Source: Rhodocyclaceae bacterium (lineage in GTDB: Bacteria > Pseudomonadota > Gammaproteobacteria > Burkholderiales > Rhodocyclaceae). From it: a stretch of 58,506 nucleotides of DNA. Shown here piece after piece: positions 8,492 through 18,696 of the stretch. The notes under the pieces were generated by a model. That model ran no database searches. It worked only from the letters and a program-made list of their open reading frames with translations, and was not told where the DNA came from. Position numbers and translations under genes: made by a program. Each line of letters starts with the position of its first letter. The stretch's first letter is position 1. The stretch covers positions 1-58,506 of the forward strand of contig JAQTNK010000027.1 of NCBI GenBank assembly GCA_028713915.1, read 5' to 3'.

Positions 8492-9586
8492 ATGGCGGTC
8501 AACCTGCTCGATTTTGATGCCGACGGCCTGACGGCCTGGTTCGCGCAGCAGGGCGAAAAACCCTTCCGCGCGCGCCAGGTGCTGCACTGGGTGCATCAAT
8601 TCGGGCAGGACGACTTCGACGCCATGACCGACATCGCCAAGAGCCTGCGCGACAAGCTCAAAGCCATGGCGGTCGTGGCGCCGCCGCCGCTGATCAGCGA
8701 CAGGCTTTCCGACGACGGCACGCGCAAGTTCCTGTTCGACGTCGGTGGCGGCAATGCCATCGAGTCGGTGTTCATTCCCGAGGACGAGCGCGGCACGCTG
8801 TGCATTTCGACCCAGGCCGGCTGCGCGCTCGACTGCGCCTTCTGCTCGACCGGCAAGCAGGGCTTCAACCGCAACCTGACGACGGCCGAAATCATCGGCC
8901 AGCTCTGGCAGGCTAACCGTGCGCTTGGCGCCAGGGCGAAGGACGAGCGCGTCATCAGCAACGTCGTGCTGATGGGCATGGGCGAGCCGCTGGCCAATTT
9001 CGACAACGTCGTCCGCGCCCTGCGCCTGATGCTCGACGACCACGCCTACGGCCTCTCGCGGCGGCGCGTGACGGTATCGACTTCCGGCATCGTGCCGGCC
9101 ATCGACCGCCTGGGCGACACCGTTCCGGTCGCCCTCGCGGTGTCGCTGCATGCGCCGAACGACGCGCTGCGCGACGAGCTGGTGCCGCTCAACCGTAAGT
9201 ATCCGCTCGCCGAACTGATGGCCGCCTGCCGGCGCTACCTCGAAAGGTCGCCGCGCGATTTCATCACTTTCGAGTACGTGATGATTGCCGGCGTCAACGA
9301 CGGCGACGCCCACGCCCGCGCGCTGCTGCAACTCGTGCGCACGGTGCCGTGCAAGTTCAACCTGATTCCCTTCAACCCGTTCCCGCATTCCGGCTTCCAG
9401 CGCTCTGCGCCTATGCGTATCCGCCGCTTCCAGGAAATCCTGCTCGATGCCGGCTACGTCGCGACGGTGCGCAAGACGCGCGGCGACGATATCGACGCCG
9501 CCTGCGGGCAGCTCGCCGGCCAGGTGCAGGACAAGTCGCGGCGCGTCATCGCGCTGACGCGTCGGAACCTGGAGGCCGCGGCATGA
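8492..9586 (+). CDS. rlmN: Dual-specificity 23S rRNA/tRNA adenine-C2 methyltransferase
   Basis: RlmN is a radical SAM enzyme that methylates C2 of A2503 in 23S rRNA and A37 in some tRNAs. The 364-residue protein has the [4Fe-4S]-binding CX3CX2C at Cys111, Cys115 and Cys118 (GCALDCAFC), the glycine-rich [15 protein letters not shown] site, and the conserved C-terminal Cys338 (DAACGQL) that forms the covalent RNA intermediate. The start has no strong ribosome-binding site, but homology begins at it. The stop overlaps the pilF start (ATGA), opening a chain of overlapping genes through bamB. Confidence 0.96.
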   Translation: MAVNLLDFDADGLTAWFAQQGEKPFRARQVLHWVHQFGQDDFDAMTDIAKSLRDKLKAMAVVAPPPLISDRLSDDGTRKFLFDVGGGNAIESVFIPEDERGTLCISTQAGCALDCAFCSTGKQGFNRNLTTAEIIGQLWQANRALGARAKDERVISNVVLMGMGEPLANFDNVVRALRLMLDDHAYGLSRRRVTVSTSGIVPAIDRLGDTVPVALAVSLHAPNDALRDELVPLNRKYPLAELMAACRRYLERSPRDFITFEYVMIAGVNDGDAHARALLQLVRTVPCKFNLIPFNPFPHSGFQRSAPMRIRRFQEILLDAGYVATVRKTRGDDIDAACGQLAGQVQDKSRRVIALTRRNLEAAA

Positions 9587-10365
9587 AGCCGATGGCGCTA
9601 GGGCTGGCGCTGGTGCTCGCCGGTTGCGCCGGCGCGCCGGTCGTCCAGCAGGGCACGGCCGAGCAGGCGGTCTCGCAGCAGGCGACCACCAGCGACGTTC
9701 AGCAACGCGCGAAAGTGCATACGGAACTCGGCGCGCTTTACCTCGAGAACGGGCGTTTCGGCGTTGCCCAGGATGAAGCGCGCATCGCCGTCGGTGCCGA
9801 TCCCGCGTATGCCCCGGCCTACAATCTCCTCGGCTTGGTGCACATGAACCTGAAGGAGAACGGCGCGGCTGACGAGGACTTCCAGAGGGCGCTGAAGCTT
9901 GCCCCGAACGATCCCGAAATCAACAACAATTACGGCTGGTTCCTTTGCCAGACCGACCGTCCGCAACAATCGGTCGGCCACTTCATGGCCGCCATCAAGA
10001 ACCCGCTTTATACGACGCCGGCGAAGGCGATGACCGCGCTGGGCATTTGCTACCTGAAGATGCACGACGACGCGCTGGCCGAGGATTTCCTCCTGAAGGC
10101 GCGGCGCGTCGACGCCGGCAACGTCGAAGCGCTCTATTGGCTTGCCGACATTTATTACCGCAAGGGGCGCTATTATGAAGCGCGGCTTTCGTTAGCGGAT
10201 TTGCATAAGCTCATGGAGCCGAATCCGCAATCGACCTGGCTGGCGCTGCGGGTCGAGCGCAAGATCGGCGACCGCGAAGGCGAGGCGCGCTACGCCTCGC
10301 TGCTGCGCCGCAAGTTCCAGGGATCTCCCGAGTACCAGAAAATGATGCAGGGGCAGTACGAGTGA
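9583..10365 (+). CDS. pilF: TPR lipoprotein, type IV pilus biogenesis/stability protein PilF/PilW
   Basis: The 260-residue lipoprotein has a lipobox ending at Cys15 (VLAGC) and a run of about six tetratricopeptide repeats, starting near residue 45 ([21 protein letters not shown]). PilF/PilW anchors to the outer membrane and promotes assembly of the PilQ secretin. The position between rlmN and rodZ-ispG is the classic site of this gene in proteobacteria and supports the name. The ATG at 9583 overlaps the rlmN stop. The stop overlaps the next gene's GTG. Other TPR lipoproteins could look similar, so the pilus role rests mostly on synteny. Confidence 0.88.
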   Translation: MKPMALGLALVLAGCAGAPVVQQGTAEQAVSQQATTSDVQQRAKVHTELGALYLENGRFGVAQDEARIAVGADPAYAPAYNLLGLVHMNLKENGAADEDFQRALKLAPNDPEINNNYGWFLCQTDRPQQSVGHFMAAIKNPLYTTPAKAMTALGICYLKMHDDALAEDFLLKARRVDAGNVEALYWLADIYYRKGRYYEARLSLADLHKLMEPNPQSTWLALRVERKIGDREGEARYASLLRRKFQGSPEYQKMMQGQYE

Positions 10366-11261
10366 ACGAATCCAGCGAAGCGAACGAAGTGCGCGGGGAA
10401 TTGTCCGCCGCCGCGCCGATGTCGGCCGAGTCGTCCTTGCCGGTCGAAGTGCCGCCGCTGCCGGGGCGCTTCCTGCGCGAAGCGCGCGAGACCGCCAACC
10501 TGACCGTGTTCGAGGTGGCGCAATCGCTCAAGTTCAGTGCGCGCCAGATCGAAGCCCTCGAAGCCGACGACTTCGGCGCGCTGCCGCCGGGCAACACATT
10601 CCAGCGCGGATTTGTGCGCGGCTACGCCAAGCTCCTGAAGCTCGACCCGCTGCCGCTTCTGGCCATGCTCGACGCCCGGGCGCCGGCGGCGCTGCCCGAC
10701 GTGCGGGCGCCGCAGAACATGGGCGTCGCGGCGACGCCGGTCACCGCCCGGCGCCGCTCCTCGCGGCCAATGATGTTGGCTTCGGCGGCGCTGGGCGCGG
10801 TGGCCGTTGCGCTCGCCGTCTGGAACTATCTCGGCATGCCGTCGGCGCCGGTGGCGGCGAGATCCGCGCCGGCGGCCGCTCCGGCCAGTGAAACCACGGC
10901 CGTGCAGGCGCCCGAAATCCGCGTCGAACAGGCACCTGCGGTCGCCGCGACCGGACCGGCGGCGGGACCGGCAGCAGGAACAGCAGCAGCGGGGCCGGCG
11001 ACCGCAGTGGCGGCGCCGCCCGACCTGCGCCAGCTGGTGTTTACTTTCCAGGACAAGTCGTGGGTGGAAGTCACCGATGCCACGCAGCACGTCATCTTTT
11101 CGGCCGAGAATGCGCCGGGCACGCGCCAGGCCGTATCCGGCAAGCCGCCGTTCCAGATCGTCGTTGGCAATGCCGCCAAGGTCGAACTCCAGTATGACGA
11201 CCATCAGGTCGATCTCAAGCCCTACACCCGCGCCGAAGTGGCGCGGCTGACGCTCCAGTGA
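10362..11261 (+). CDS. rodZ: Cytoskeletal/cell-shape protein RodZ
   Basis: RodZ links MreB filaments to the elongation machinery. The 299-residue product has a cytoplasmic Cro/C1-type helix-turn-helix (about 38-105, from [20 protein letters not shown]), a membrane helix near residues 127-149, a long Ala/Pro-rich periplasmic linker and a C-terminal DUF4115 beta domain ([20 protein letters not shown]). This domain order is diagnostic. Translation starts at a GTG that overlaps the pilF stop (GTGA). The next gene, ispG, begins at the last base of the rodZ stop. Confidence 0.92.
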   Translation: MNESSEANEVRGELSAAAPMSAESSLPVEVPPLPGRFLREARETANLTVFEVAQSLKFSARQIEALEADDFGALPPGNTFQRGFVRGYAKLLKLDPLPLLAMLDARAPAALPDVRAPQNMGVAATPVTARRRSSRPMMLASAALGAVAVALAVWNYLGMPSAPVAARSAPAAAPASETTAVQAPEIRVEQAPAVAATGPAAGPAAGTAAAGPATAVAAPPDLRQLVFTFQDKSWVEVTDATQHVIFSAENAPGTRQAVSGKPPFQIVVGNAAKVELQYDDHQVDLKPYTRAEVARLTLQ

Positions 11262-12514
11262 TGGTGCAGCGCCCGATCCTACCGGCCGGCCCGCAGCCGC
11301 GCCGCGGCAGCCGCCGTGTCATGGTCGGCCGCGTCGCCATCGGCGGCGGCGCGCCGGTCGTTGTCCAGTCGATGACCAATACCGATACGGCTGACGTCTT
11401 CGCCACCGCCATGCAATGCGCCGAACTCGCCCGTGCCGGTTCCGAGATCGTCCGCGTCACGGTGAACACGCGCGAAGCCGCGGCGGCGGTGCCGCAGATC
11501 CGCGAGCGTCTGGCGGCGATGAACATCGAAGTGCCGCTGGTCGGCGACTTCCACTTCAATGGCCACAAGCTGCTGACGGAAGTGCCGGCTTGCGCGGAAG
11601 CGCTCGCCAAGCTGCGCATCAATCCCGGCAACGTCGGCAAGGGCGCGCGGCGCGACGAGCAGTTCGCGCAGATCGTCGACATCGCCTGCAAGCATGGCAA
11701 GCCCGTGCGCATCGGCGTCAATTGGGGCAGCCTCGACCAGGCCTTGCTCGCCCGCATCATGGACGACAACGCCAAGCGCGCCGAACCGAAGGATGCGACG
11801 GGCATCATGCACGAAGCGATGGTCGCCTCCGCGCTCGAATCGGCCGCCCGCGCCGAGGAACTCGGCCTGCCGCTCGACGCCATCGTGCTGTCGTGCAAGA
11901 TGTCGGGCGTGCAGGACCTGATCGCGGTCTATCGCGATCTCGCCGCGCGCTGCGACTATCCGCTGCACCTCGGGCTGACCGAGGCCGGCATGGGCAGCAA
12001 GGGCATCGTCGCTTCCACGGCCGCGCTGGCCGTGCTGCTGCAGGAAGGCATCGGCGACACCATCCGCGTGTCCCTGACGCCGGAGCCGAACGGCGATCGC
12101 ACCAGGGAAGTCGTGGTGGCGCAGGAAATCCTTCAGACCCTGGGCTTGCGCGCCTTCGTGCCGCTGGTGGCCGCCTGTCCCGGCTGCGGCCGCACCACCA
12201 GCACCAGCTTCCAGGAACTGGCACAGGACATCCAGGCCTACGTGCGCGCGCAGATGCCGGCGTGGCAGCTGGCGCGCGTCGGCGTCGAGAACATGACGCT
12301 GGCCGTCATGGGCTGCGTCGTCAATGGCCCCGGCGAGAGCAAGCACGCCAGCCTCGGCATTTCGCTGCCGGGCAACGGCGAAGAGCCGGTCGCGCCGGTG
12401 TATGCCGACGGCGAACGCATCACGACGCTGCGCGGCGACAATATCGCCGCCGAGTTCAAGAACATCATCGACGACTACGTAGCGCGCAGGTATCCGGCGC
12501 GCTCGGCAATATGA
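11261..12514 (+). CDS. ispG: 4-hydroxy-3-methylbut-2-en-1-yl diphosphate synthase
   Basis: IspG (GcpE) reduces MEcPP to HMBPP in the non-mevalonate isoprenoid pathway, using a [4Fe-4S] cluster. The 417-residue enzyme has the N-terminal TIM-barrel blocks ([30 protein letters not shown]) and the C-terminal cluster ligands in [11 protein letters not shown] and [10 protein letters not shown]. The ATG at 11261 is used; a GTG at 11258 directly before it would add one residue. The stop overlaps the hisS start as ATGA. Confidence 0.97.
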   Translation: MVQRPILPAGPQPRRGSRRVMVGRVAIGGGAPVVVQSMTNTDTADVFATAMQCAELARAGSEIVRVTVNTREAAAAVPQIRERLAAMNIEVPLVGDFHFNGHKLLTEVPACAEALAKLRINPGNVGKGARRDEQFAQIVDIACKHGKPVRIGVNWGSLDQALLARIMDDNAKRAEPKDATGIMHEAMVASALESAARAEELGLPLDAIVLSCKMSGVQDLIAVYRDLAARCDYPLHLGLTEAGMGSKGIVASTAALAVLLQEGIGDTIRVSLTPEPNGDRTREVVVAQEILQTLGLRAFVPLVAACPGCGRTTSTSFQELAQDIQAYVRAQMPAWQLARVGVENMTLAVMGCVVNGPGESKHASLGISLPGNGEEPVAPVYADGERITTLRGDNIAAEFKNIIDDYVARRYPARSAI

Positions 12515-13806
12515 CATCGACACTTCAAGCCATTCGCGGGATGAACGACATCCTGCCCGACGAAGCCGAACTCTGGGAGCAGTTCGAGGAACAGGTGCGC
12601 GACTGGTTGCGCGCCTACGGCTACCGGCCGATCCGCATGCCCATGGTCGAGCCCACTCCCCTGTTCGCCCGCGCCATCGGCGCCGTCACCGACATCGTCG
12701 AGAAGGAGATGTACTCCTTCACCGACAGCCTCAACGGCGAGCAACTGACGCTGCGCCCCGAAGGCACCGCTTCCTGCGTGCGCGCGGTGCTGCAGAACAA
12801 CCTGCTCTACGAAGGCCCCAAGCGCCTCTGGTACATGGGGCCGATGTTCCGCCACGAGCGGCCGCAGAAGGGACGCTATCGCCAGTTCCACCAGGTCGGC
12901 GTCGAGGCGCTGGGGTTCCCCGGCCCCGACATCGACGCCGAGCAGATCGTCATGTGCGCGCGGCTGTGGGATGACCTCGGCCTCACCGGCATCCGCCTCG
13001 AAATCAATTCGCTCGGCCAGGCCGACGAACGGGCGCGCCATCGCGCCGAACTGATCGCCTACCTGAGCCAGCACGCCGACAAGCTCGATGCCGACGCCCA
13101 GCGGCGTTTGCACAGCAACCCGCTGCGCATCCTCGACAGCAAGAATCCGCACATGCAGGAGATCGTCGACGGCGCGCCAAAGCTCATCGACTTCCTCGGC
13201 GAGGCCTCGCTCAAGCACTTCGAGGGCGTGCAGGCGCTGCTGCGCGATGCGGCGATTCCCAGCCGCATCAATCCGCGTCTGGTGCGCGGCCTCGATTACT
13301 ACAACCTGACGGTATTCGAGTGGGTCACCGACCAGCTCGGCGCCCAGGGCACGGTCTGCGCCGGCGGCCGCTACGACGGACTGGTCGGCCAGCTCGGCGG
13401 CAAGAGCGCGCCCGCCTGCGGCTTCGCCATGGGCATCGAGCGCCTGCTGGCGCTGTGGCGCGACCAGGGCAACCGGCATGAAGTGCCGGTGCCCGACGTC
13501 TATGTCGTGCATCAGGGCGCCGTGGCGGCGAGCCTCGCTTTCCGCGCCGCCGAGCGCCTGCGCGACGCCGGATTCAAAGTGCATTTCCACTGCGGCGGCG
13601 GCAGCTTCAAGTCGCAGATGAAGAAGGCGGATGCCTCGGGTGCGCCGCTGGCGGCCATTATCGGCGACGACGAGGCCGCCGCCAATCAGGTCAGCTTGAA
13701 ACCCTTGCGCGATGAGGCGGAGCAGCGCCGCATCGATTTCGACGAACTCGCCGACGCGGTCGGCACGTGGCTTTACGAATGGGATGATGACGATGGCAAG
13801 CTATGA
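12511..13806 (+). CDS. hisS: Histidyl-tRNA synthetase
   Basis: This 431-residue class II aminoacyl-tRNA synthetase charges tRNA-His. It has the N-terminal [12 protein letters not shown] block, motif 2 ([20 protein letters not shown]), the histidine-specific loop [14 protein letters not shown], motif 3 around [13 protein letters not shown], and a C-terminal anticodon-binding domain from about residue 330. It sits between ispG and yfgM in the conserved proteobacterial order. The last 14 bases overlap the yfgM start. Confidence 0.98.
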   Translation: MTSTLQAIRGMNDILPDEAELWEQFEEQVRDWLRAYGYRPIRMPMVEPTPLFARAIGAVTDIVEKEMYSFTDSLNGEQLTLRPEGTASCVRAVLQNNLLYEGPKRLWYMGPMFRHERPQKGRYRQFHQVGVEALGFPGPDIDAEQIVMCARLWDDLGLTGIRLEINSLGQADERARHRAELIAYLSQHADKLDADAQRRLHSNPLRILDSKNPHMQEIVDGAPKLIDFLGEASLKHFEGVQALLRDAAIPSRINPRLVRGLDYYNLTVFEWVTDQLGAQGTVCAGGRYDGLVGQLGGKSAPACGFAMGIERLLALWRDQGNRHEVPVPDVYVVHQGAVAASLAFRAAERLRDAGFKVHFHCGGGSFKSQMKKADASGAPLAAIIGDDEAAANQVSLKPLRDEAEQRRIDFDELADAVGTWLYEWDDDDGKL

Positions 13807-14455
13807 TCTTGAAGAACAGGAACAGCTCGACGAACTGAAGACCTGGTGGAAAATGCACGGCAACCTCGTCACGGCCGTCGTCACGGCCGTCGCGCTGGCC
13901 GTCGTCGCCTGGCAGGGCTGGAACTGGTGGCAGCGCCAGCAGTCCGCCAAGGCCTCCATCCTCTTTTCCGTCGTCCAGCAGGCGGCGGCGACCCAGGATG
14001 CCAAGCGCGCCCGCGACGTCACCGGCGAACTGATCGACAAGTATGCGGGCACCTCCTATGCCGGCATGGCGGCGCTGCTCTCGGCGAAGGTGCAGGCGGA
14101 CGGCGGCGACGCCAAGACCGCCCGCGCCGAATTGGCCTGGGCCGCCGACAACGCCAAGGACGATGCCTTGCGCGACCTGGCGCGCCTGCGCCTGGCGGCG
14201 ACGCTGTTCGACGACAAGTCTTATGACGAAGCGCTGAAGCAACTGGCGACGGAACCCGCCGCCGCGTTCGTGCCGCGCTTCGACGAGCTGAAGGGCGACG
14301 TCTTCGCCGCCCAGGGCAAGCCGGCTGAAGCGAGAGCCGCTTACCAGGCGGCATTGACAAAAATGGACGAACTGGCGAAGACCGAAGGCGGACAACTGCA
14401 ACCTTATCGCGACGTCCTCCAGACCAAGCTCGAAGCGCTCGGGAGCGCCAAGTGA
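13793..14455 (+). CDS. yfgM: Periplasmic TPR-like membrane protein YfgM
   Basis: The 220-residue protein has a short cytosolic N-terminus ([16 protein letters not shown]), one membrane helix near residues 21-42, and a periplasmic TPR-like domain (DUF2133 type). In E. coli YfgM associates with SecYEG and the chaperone PpiD and helps release translocated proteins. The gene between hisS and bamB is the expected neighbourhood. The start at 13793 begins the recognised motif; in-frame ATGs at 13784 and 13787 are possible. The stop overlaps the bamB start codon as GTGA. Confidence 0.92.
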   Translation: MASYDLEEQEQLDELKTWWKMHGNLVTAVVTAVALAVVAWQGWNWWQRQQSAKASILFSVVQQAAATQDAKRARDVTGELIDKYAGTSYAGMAALLSAKVQADGGDAKTARAELAWAADNAKDDALRDLARLRLAATLFDDKSYDEALKQLATEPAAAFVPRFDELKGDVFAAQGKPAEARAAYQAALTKMDELAKTEGGQLQPYRDVLQTKLEALGSAK

Positions 14456-15633
14456 TTGCCCCGCGTCGCCGCGGCGCGTTTCCGGTCGCGCCCCTGGCAG
14501 CCGTGCTGCTGGCCCTCGCCGGTTGTTCCACCGTCGGCGATGCCGTCGACAAGATCAACCCGTTCTCGTCGTCGGCGCCGAAAGTCAAGATGGCCGAACT
14601 GACGCCGATCGACACCACGGCGCAGCTGCGGATCCTGTGGCAGGCCAGCGTCGGCAATGCCGGCGAATTCGTGTTTACGCCGGCAGTCGTCGGCAAGACC
14701 GTGTTCGCCGCTGCCAAGGACGGCTCGATCACGCGCATCGAAGACGGCCGCCAGGTCTGGCGCATTGCCGCCGGGCAGCCGATTTCGGGCGGCGTCGGCG
14801 CCGATGGCAAACTCGTGGTGGTCGGCACGATGAAGGGCGACGTGCTGGCCTTCGACGCGGCGACGGGCAAGGAAATCTGGAAGGCGCACACCTCCTCGGA
14901 CATTCTCGCCGCACCGGCGCTCGGCAACGGCATCGTGGTGGTGCGTTCCGGCGATTCGCACATCGTCGCCTACGACGCCGCCGATGGCCGCCGGCGCTGG
15001 GTCTATCAGCGCAGCACGCCGGCGCTGACGCTGCGCACCAATGTCGGCGTCCTGCTCGAGGACCGCACGATCTTCGCCGGCTTCCCCGGCGGCAAGCTGG
15101 TCGCCATCAACGCCGCCAACGGTTCTGCGGTCTGGGAAGGTACGGTGGCGCTGCCCAAGGGCGCCACCGAACTCGAGCGCGTCGCGGACATCACCAGCGC
15201 GCCGGCCCTCAACGGTCGCCAGGCGTGCGCCGCCGCCTTCCAGGGCCGCGTCGCCTGCTTCGACCTCAATTCCGGCGGCCCGCTGTGGACCAAGGAATTG
15301 TCGAGCCGCGCCGGTCTCGACAGCGACGATCGCAACGTCTATGTCAGCGATGACAACGGCAATGTGCTCGCCTTCGATCGCGACAGCGGCAGCAGCGTCT
15401 GGAAGCAGGACAAGCTCGCCTTGCGCGGCTTGTCGCGGCCGCTGGCGCTGGGCAGCCGCGTCGTCGTCGCCGACACGCAGGGCGTCGTCCATGTGCTGCG
15501 GCGCGAAGACGGCGCTTTCGCGGCGCGCCTGACGACCGACGGCAGCGCCATCGCCGCCGATCCGCAGCGCATTCCCGGCGGCTTCCTGGTGCAGACCCGC
15601 AACGGCGCGCTGTACGCCTTGTCGGTCGAATAA
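14452..15633 (+). CDS. bamB: Outer membrane assembly lipoprotein BamB
   Basis: BamB is a beta-propeller lipoprotein of the BAM complex that inserts beta-barrel proteins into the outer membrane. The 393-residue product has a lipobox ending at Cys25 (LALAGC), then repeated PQQ-like blades (for example [60 protein letters not shown]), consistent with an eight-bladed propeller. It starts with GTG inside the yfgM stop and is followed, after 70 bases, by der, as in E. coli. The BAM subunit bamD is elsewhere in this window. Confidence 0.96.
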   Translation: MIAPRRRGAFPVAPLAAVLLALAGCSTVGDAVDKINPFSSSAPKVKMAELTPIDTTAQLRILWQASVGNAGEFVFTPAVVGKTVFAAAKDGSITRIEDGRQVWRIAAGQPISGGVGADGKLVVVGTMKGDVLAFDAATGKEIWKAHTSSDILAAPALGNGIVVVRSGDSHIVAYDAADGRRRWVYQRSTPALTLRTNVGVLLEDRTIFAGFPGGKLVAINAANGSAVWEGTVALPKGATELERVADITSAPALNGRQACAAAFQGRVACFDLNSGGPLWTKELSSRAGLDSDDRNVYVSDDNGNVLAFDRDSGSSVWKQDKLALRGLSRPLALGSRVVVADTQGVVHVLRREDGAFAARLTTDGSAIAADPQRIPGGFLVQTRNGALYALSVE

Positions 15634-15703
15634 GCGCCATGTCCTCGATACGCCACGCGGTACGCGCAGCGAATTTGCCCATGTCATCGCAAGGCGGAAT
15701 CCA

Positions 15704-17038
15704 TTGAAACCCACCATCGCCATCGTCGGCCGTCCCAACGTCGGCAAGAGCACGCTGTTCAACCGCCTGACCAAGTCGCGCGCCGCGCTGGTGGCGGACC
15801 TGCCGGGCCTGACGCGCGATCGCCATTACGGCCACGGCCGCGCCGGCGACAAGCCCTTCCTGGTCGTCGATACTGGCGGCTTCGAGCCCACCGCCAAGGA
15901 CGGCATCGTCCATGAAATGGCGCGCCAGGCCGAGGCGGCCATCGCCGAGGCCGACGTCCTCTTGTTCATCGTCGACGGCCGCGCCGGCCTCACGCCGCAG
16001 GACCAGTCGATCGCCGAACGCCTGCGCCGGAGCGGCCGGCCGCTGCATCTCGTCGTCAATAAGGCCGAGGGCATGAAGCGCGAAATGGTGGCGGCGGAGT
16101 TCCACGAACTCGCCTGCGGCGAGCCGCGCGTGATTTCCGCCGCACACGGCGACGGCGTGCGCGAACTGCTCGACTTCGTGCTCGAGCCGTTCCCCGAGGA
16201 GAACGATGCCGCGACGGCCGGCGCGGGCCCGCGCGTCGCCATCGCCGGCCGGCCCAACGTCGGCAAGAGCACGCTCATCAACACCCTGCTGGGCGAGGAG
16301 CGCGTCATCGCCTTCGACATGCCTGGCACCACGCGCGACGCCATCGAAGTGCCGTTCGAGAAGAACGGCAAGCATTACACGCTGATCGACACCGCCGGCC
16401 TGCGGCGCAAGGGGCGCGTCTTCGAAGCCGTCGAGAAGTTCTCGGTCATCAAGACGCTGCAGGCCGTCGAGGAGGCCAATGTCGTCGTGCTGATGGTCGA
16501 CGCCAGCCAGGACATTTCCGACCAGGACGCCCACATCGCCGGCTTCTGCGTCGAGGCCGGCCGCGCGCTGGTGATCGCCGTCAACAAGTGGGACGCCGTC
16601 GACGCCTACCGGCGCGAGCGCGTCAAGACCGACATCAACCGCAAGCTCAATTTCCTCGGCTTCGCGCGCCTGCACTTCATCTCGGCGCGGGAAGGGCAGG
16701 GCATCGCCGGCCTGTTCGCCTCGGTCGACCAGGCCTGGGCGGCGGCGATGATCAAGCTGGCGACGCCGAAGATCACGCGCGTGCTGCTCGACGCCGTGCA
16801 AAAGCAGCAGCCGCCGCGCCACGGCCTGTCGCGCCCGAAGCTGCGCTATGCGCACCAGGGCGGCAGCAACCCGCCCATCATCGTCATCCATGGCAATGCG
16901 CTCGATCACGTGCCGGCTTCCTATACGCGCTACCTCGAGCACACGTTCATGGAAGTGTTCAAGCTGCAGGGCACGCCGCTGCGCATCCAGTACAAGTCGA
17001 CGAAGAATCCTTTCGGCGAGAAGGACGGCAAGCGATAG
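15704..17038 (+). CDS. der: Ribosome biogenesis GTPase Der (EngA)
   Basis: Der is an essential tandem GTPase for 50S subunit assembly. The 444-residue protein contains two G domains, each with [11 protein letters not shown]-loops (near residues 8 and 183), DLPGLTRD / DMPGTTRD switch regions and NKAE / NKWD guanine-specificity motifs. A C-terminal KH-like domain runs from about residue 350. The start is a TTG at 15704 behind an AAGGCGG ribosome-binding site; no in-frame ATG lies close by, and homology begins here. Confidence 0.97.
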   Translation: MKPTIAIVGRPNVGKSTLFNRLTKSRAALVADLPGLTRDRHYGHGRAGDKPFLVVDTGGFEPTAKDGIVHEMARQAEAAIAEADVLLFIVDGRAGLTPQDQSIAERLRRSGRPLHLVVNKAEGMKREMVAAEFHELACGEPRVISAAHGDGVRELLDFVLEPFPEENDAATAGAGPRVAIAGRPNVGKSTLINTLLGEERVIAFDMPGTTRDAIEVPFEKNGKHYTLIDTAGLRRKGRVFEAVEKFSVIKTLQAVEEANVVVLMVDASQDISDQDAHIAGFCVEAGRALVIAVNKWDAVDAYRRERVKTDINRKLNFLGFARLHFISAREGQGIAGLFASVDQAWAAAMIKLATPKITRVLLDAVQKQQPPRHGLSRPKLRYAHQGGSNPPIIVIHGNALDHVPASYTRYLEHTFMEVFKLQGTPLRIQYKSTKNPFGEKDGKR

Positions 17039-17244
17039 CGCGTTGTCCTGCAGTGCCGGCAGCGCGCAGCGAGAATTCTGTGACGGTGCGCGGTGATGCC
17101 AATGGCATGGCAACCACACCGGCAACAGCGTTTTCCTCGCCGCTTGGGCGGGAAAAAAGGCCGGCCGACGCTGCAACGGGAGTGCAACTTCCGTCAAAAT
17201 CGATTACATTAGCACTTCGTTAAATAAGAGCCGAGGGGCCGCCC
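17039..17244. promoter_or_regulatory. der-hfq intergenic region with a 13-bp dyad
   Basis: These 206 bases hold no credible gene. They contain a perfect dyad ATGCCA-A-TGGCAT at 17096-17108 and an AT-richer stretch (about 17190-17227) before the hfq ribosome-binding site GAGGGG. hfq expression probably starts here, but no promoter with both boxes could be settled by eye. Confidence 0.45.
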
Positions 17245-17481
17245 ATGAGCAACAAAGGCCAATTGCTGCAAGACCCGTTCCTGAACACCCTGCGTCGGGA
17301 GCACGTGCCGGTATCCATCTACCTGGTCAATGGCATCAAGCTGCAGGGACAGGTCGAATCTTTCGACCAGTATGTCGTGCTGCTGAAGAACACCGTTACG
17401 CAGATGGTGTACAAGCATGCCATCTCGACCGTGGTGCCCGCCCGCCCGGTTAACTTCTCGCAGGAAGCCGGCGGCGAGTGA
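17245..17481 (+). CDS. hfq: RNA chaperone Hfq
   Basis: Hfq is a hexameric Sm-like protein that pairs small RNAs with mRNAs. The 78-residue product is normal for a betaproteobacterium. It has the N-terminal [20 protein letters not shown] segment, the Sm1 motif ([20 protein letters not shown]) and the Sm2 motif ([11 protein letters not shown]). Der-hfq-hflX-hflK-hflC is the conserved order. A GAGGGG site precedes the ATG, and hflX follows after 27 bases, likely in one transcript. Confidence 0.98.
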   Translation: MSNKGQLLQDPFLNTLRREHVPVSIYLVNGIKLQGQVESFDQYVVLLKNTVTQMVYKHAISTVVPARPVNFSQEAGGE

Positions 17482-17508
17482 GCCCCATGTCCCCGGCTGG
17501 CGCGGCCG

Positions 17509-18651
17509 ATGTTTGAACGGCCCGCCGCCGGCAGCGGTTCTGCTCAGAGCGCCATCCTCGTCCAGCTCGATTTCGGCGAGCAAGACTTCGCCGAGCGGCT
17601 GGAAGAGTTCCGCATGCTCGCCACCAGCGCCGGCGCGTCGACCGCCGACGTGGTGTACGGCAAGCGCAGCCGTCCCGATGCGGCGACGTTCGCCGGCAAG
17701 GGCAAGGTCCAGGAAATCAAGGATGCCGCGACGCTTCACGACGTCGACGTCGTCATCTTCAATCACGACCTCGCGCCGGGCCAACAGCGCAACCTCGAGC
17801 GCGAGATCGGCCGGCGTGTCGTCGACCGCAGCAGCCTGATCCTCGACATCTTCGCGCAGCGCGCCCGCAGCCACGAAGGCAAGCTGCAAGTCGAACTGGC
17901 GCAGCTGCAGCACCTGGCGACGCGCCTGGTGCGCGGCTGGACTCACCTGGAGCGGCAGAAAGGCGGCATCGGCCTGCGCGGTCCCGGCGAAACGCAGCTG
18001 GAAACCGACCGGCGCCTGTTGTCCAAGCGCGTCGCCATGCTCAAGGAGCGCCTGAAGCAGTACGAACGCCAACGCCAGGTGCAGCGCCGCGCCCGCAGCC
18101 GGCGCGAAGTGCTGGCCGTGTCGCTGGTCGGCTACACCAACGCCGGCAAGTCCACGCTGTTCAACGCGTTGACCAAGGCAGCGAGCTACGCCGCCGACCA
18201 ATTGTTCGCCACGCTCGACACCACGTCGCGCCGGCTGTTCATTCCCGAGGCGGGGCCGATCGTGATTTCCGATACGGTCGGCTTCATTCGCGACCTTCCG
18301 CATTCGCTCGTCGCCGCCTTCCATGCCACGCTCGAAGAGACCGCGCAGGCCGACCTCTTGCTGCATGTCGTCGACTCGGCCAGCCCGGATCGCGATCAGC
18401 AGATGGCCGCCGTGGCCGCCGTGCTCGACGAGATCGGCGCCGGCCAGGTGCCGCAGATCGTCGTCTGGAACAAGATCGACGCCACCCATGCCGCGCCGGG
18501 AGTCGAGCGCGACGAGTGTGATAGACTCGCGCGTATTCGCGTCAGCGCGAAAAGCGGTGCAGGGCTCGACCTCTTGCGGGCGGCTCTTGCCGAAGTGGCC
18601 CGCAGCCGGGCCGATATGCACGATGAGCTGACGCATGTCGATGCCGCTTGA
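17509..18651 (+). CDS. hflX: Ribosome-splitting GTPase HflX
   Basis: HflX splits stalled or idle 70S ribosomes under stress. The 380-residue protein has the N-terminal HflX-specific domain (GKGKVQEIKD ... LDIFAQRARSHEGKLQVELAQ), the glycine-rich GGIGLRGPGETQLE linker, and a GTPase domain with VGYTNAGKSTLFNAL (P-loop near residue 206), DTVGFIRDLP and VWNKID motifs. It lies between hfq and hflK, the order seen in E. coli. Confidence 0.96.
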   Translation: MFERPAAGSGSAQSAILVQLDFGEQDFAERLEEFRMLATSAGASTADVVYGKRSRPDAATFAGKGKVQEIKDAATLHDVDVVIFNHDLAPGQQRNLEREIGRRVVDRSSLILDIFAQRARSHEGKLQVELAQLQHLATRLVRGWTHLERQKGGIGLRGPGETQLETDRRLLSKRVAMLKERLKQYERQRQVQRRARSRREVLAVSLVGYTNAGKSTLFNALTKAASYAADQLFATLDTTSRRLFIPEAGPIVISDTVGFIRDLPHSLVAAFHATLEETAQADLLLHVVDSASPDRDQQMAAVAAVLDEIGAGQVPQIVVWNKIDATHAAPGVERDECDRLARIRVSAKSGAGLDLLRAALAEVARSRADMHDELTHVDAA

Positions 18652-18696
18652 CGCCACCAATTTCACTACGACACTATCGTGATTGCAGGAATTCTC

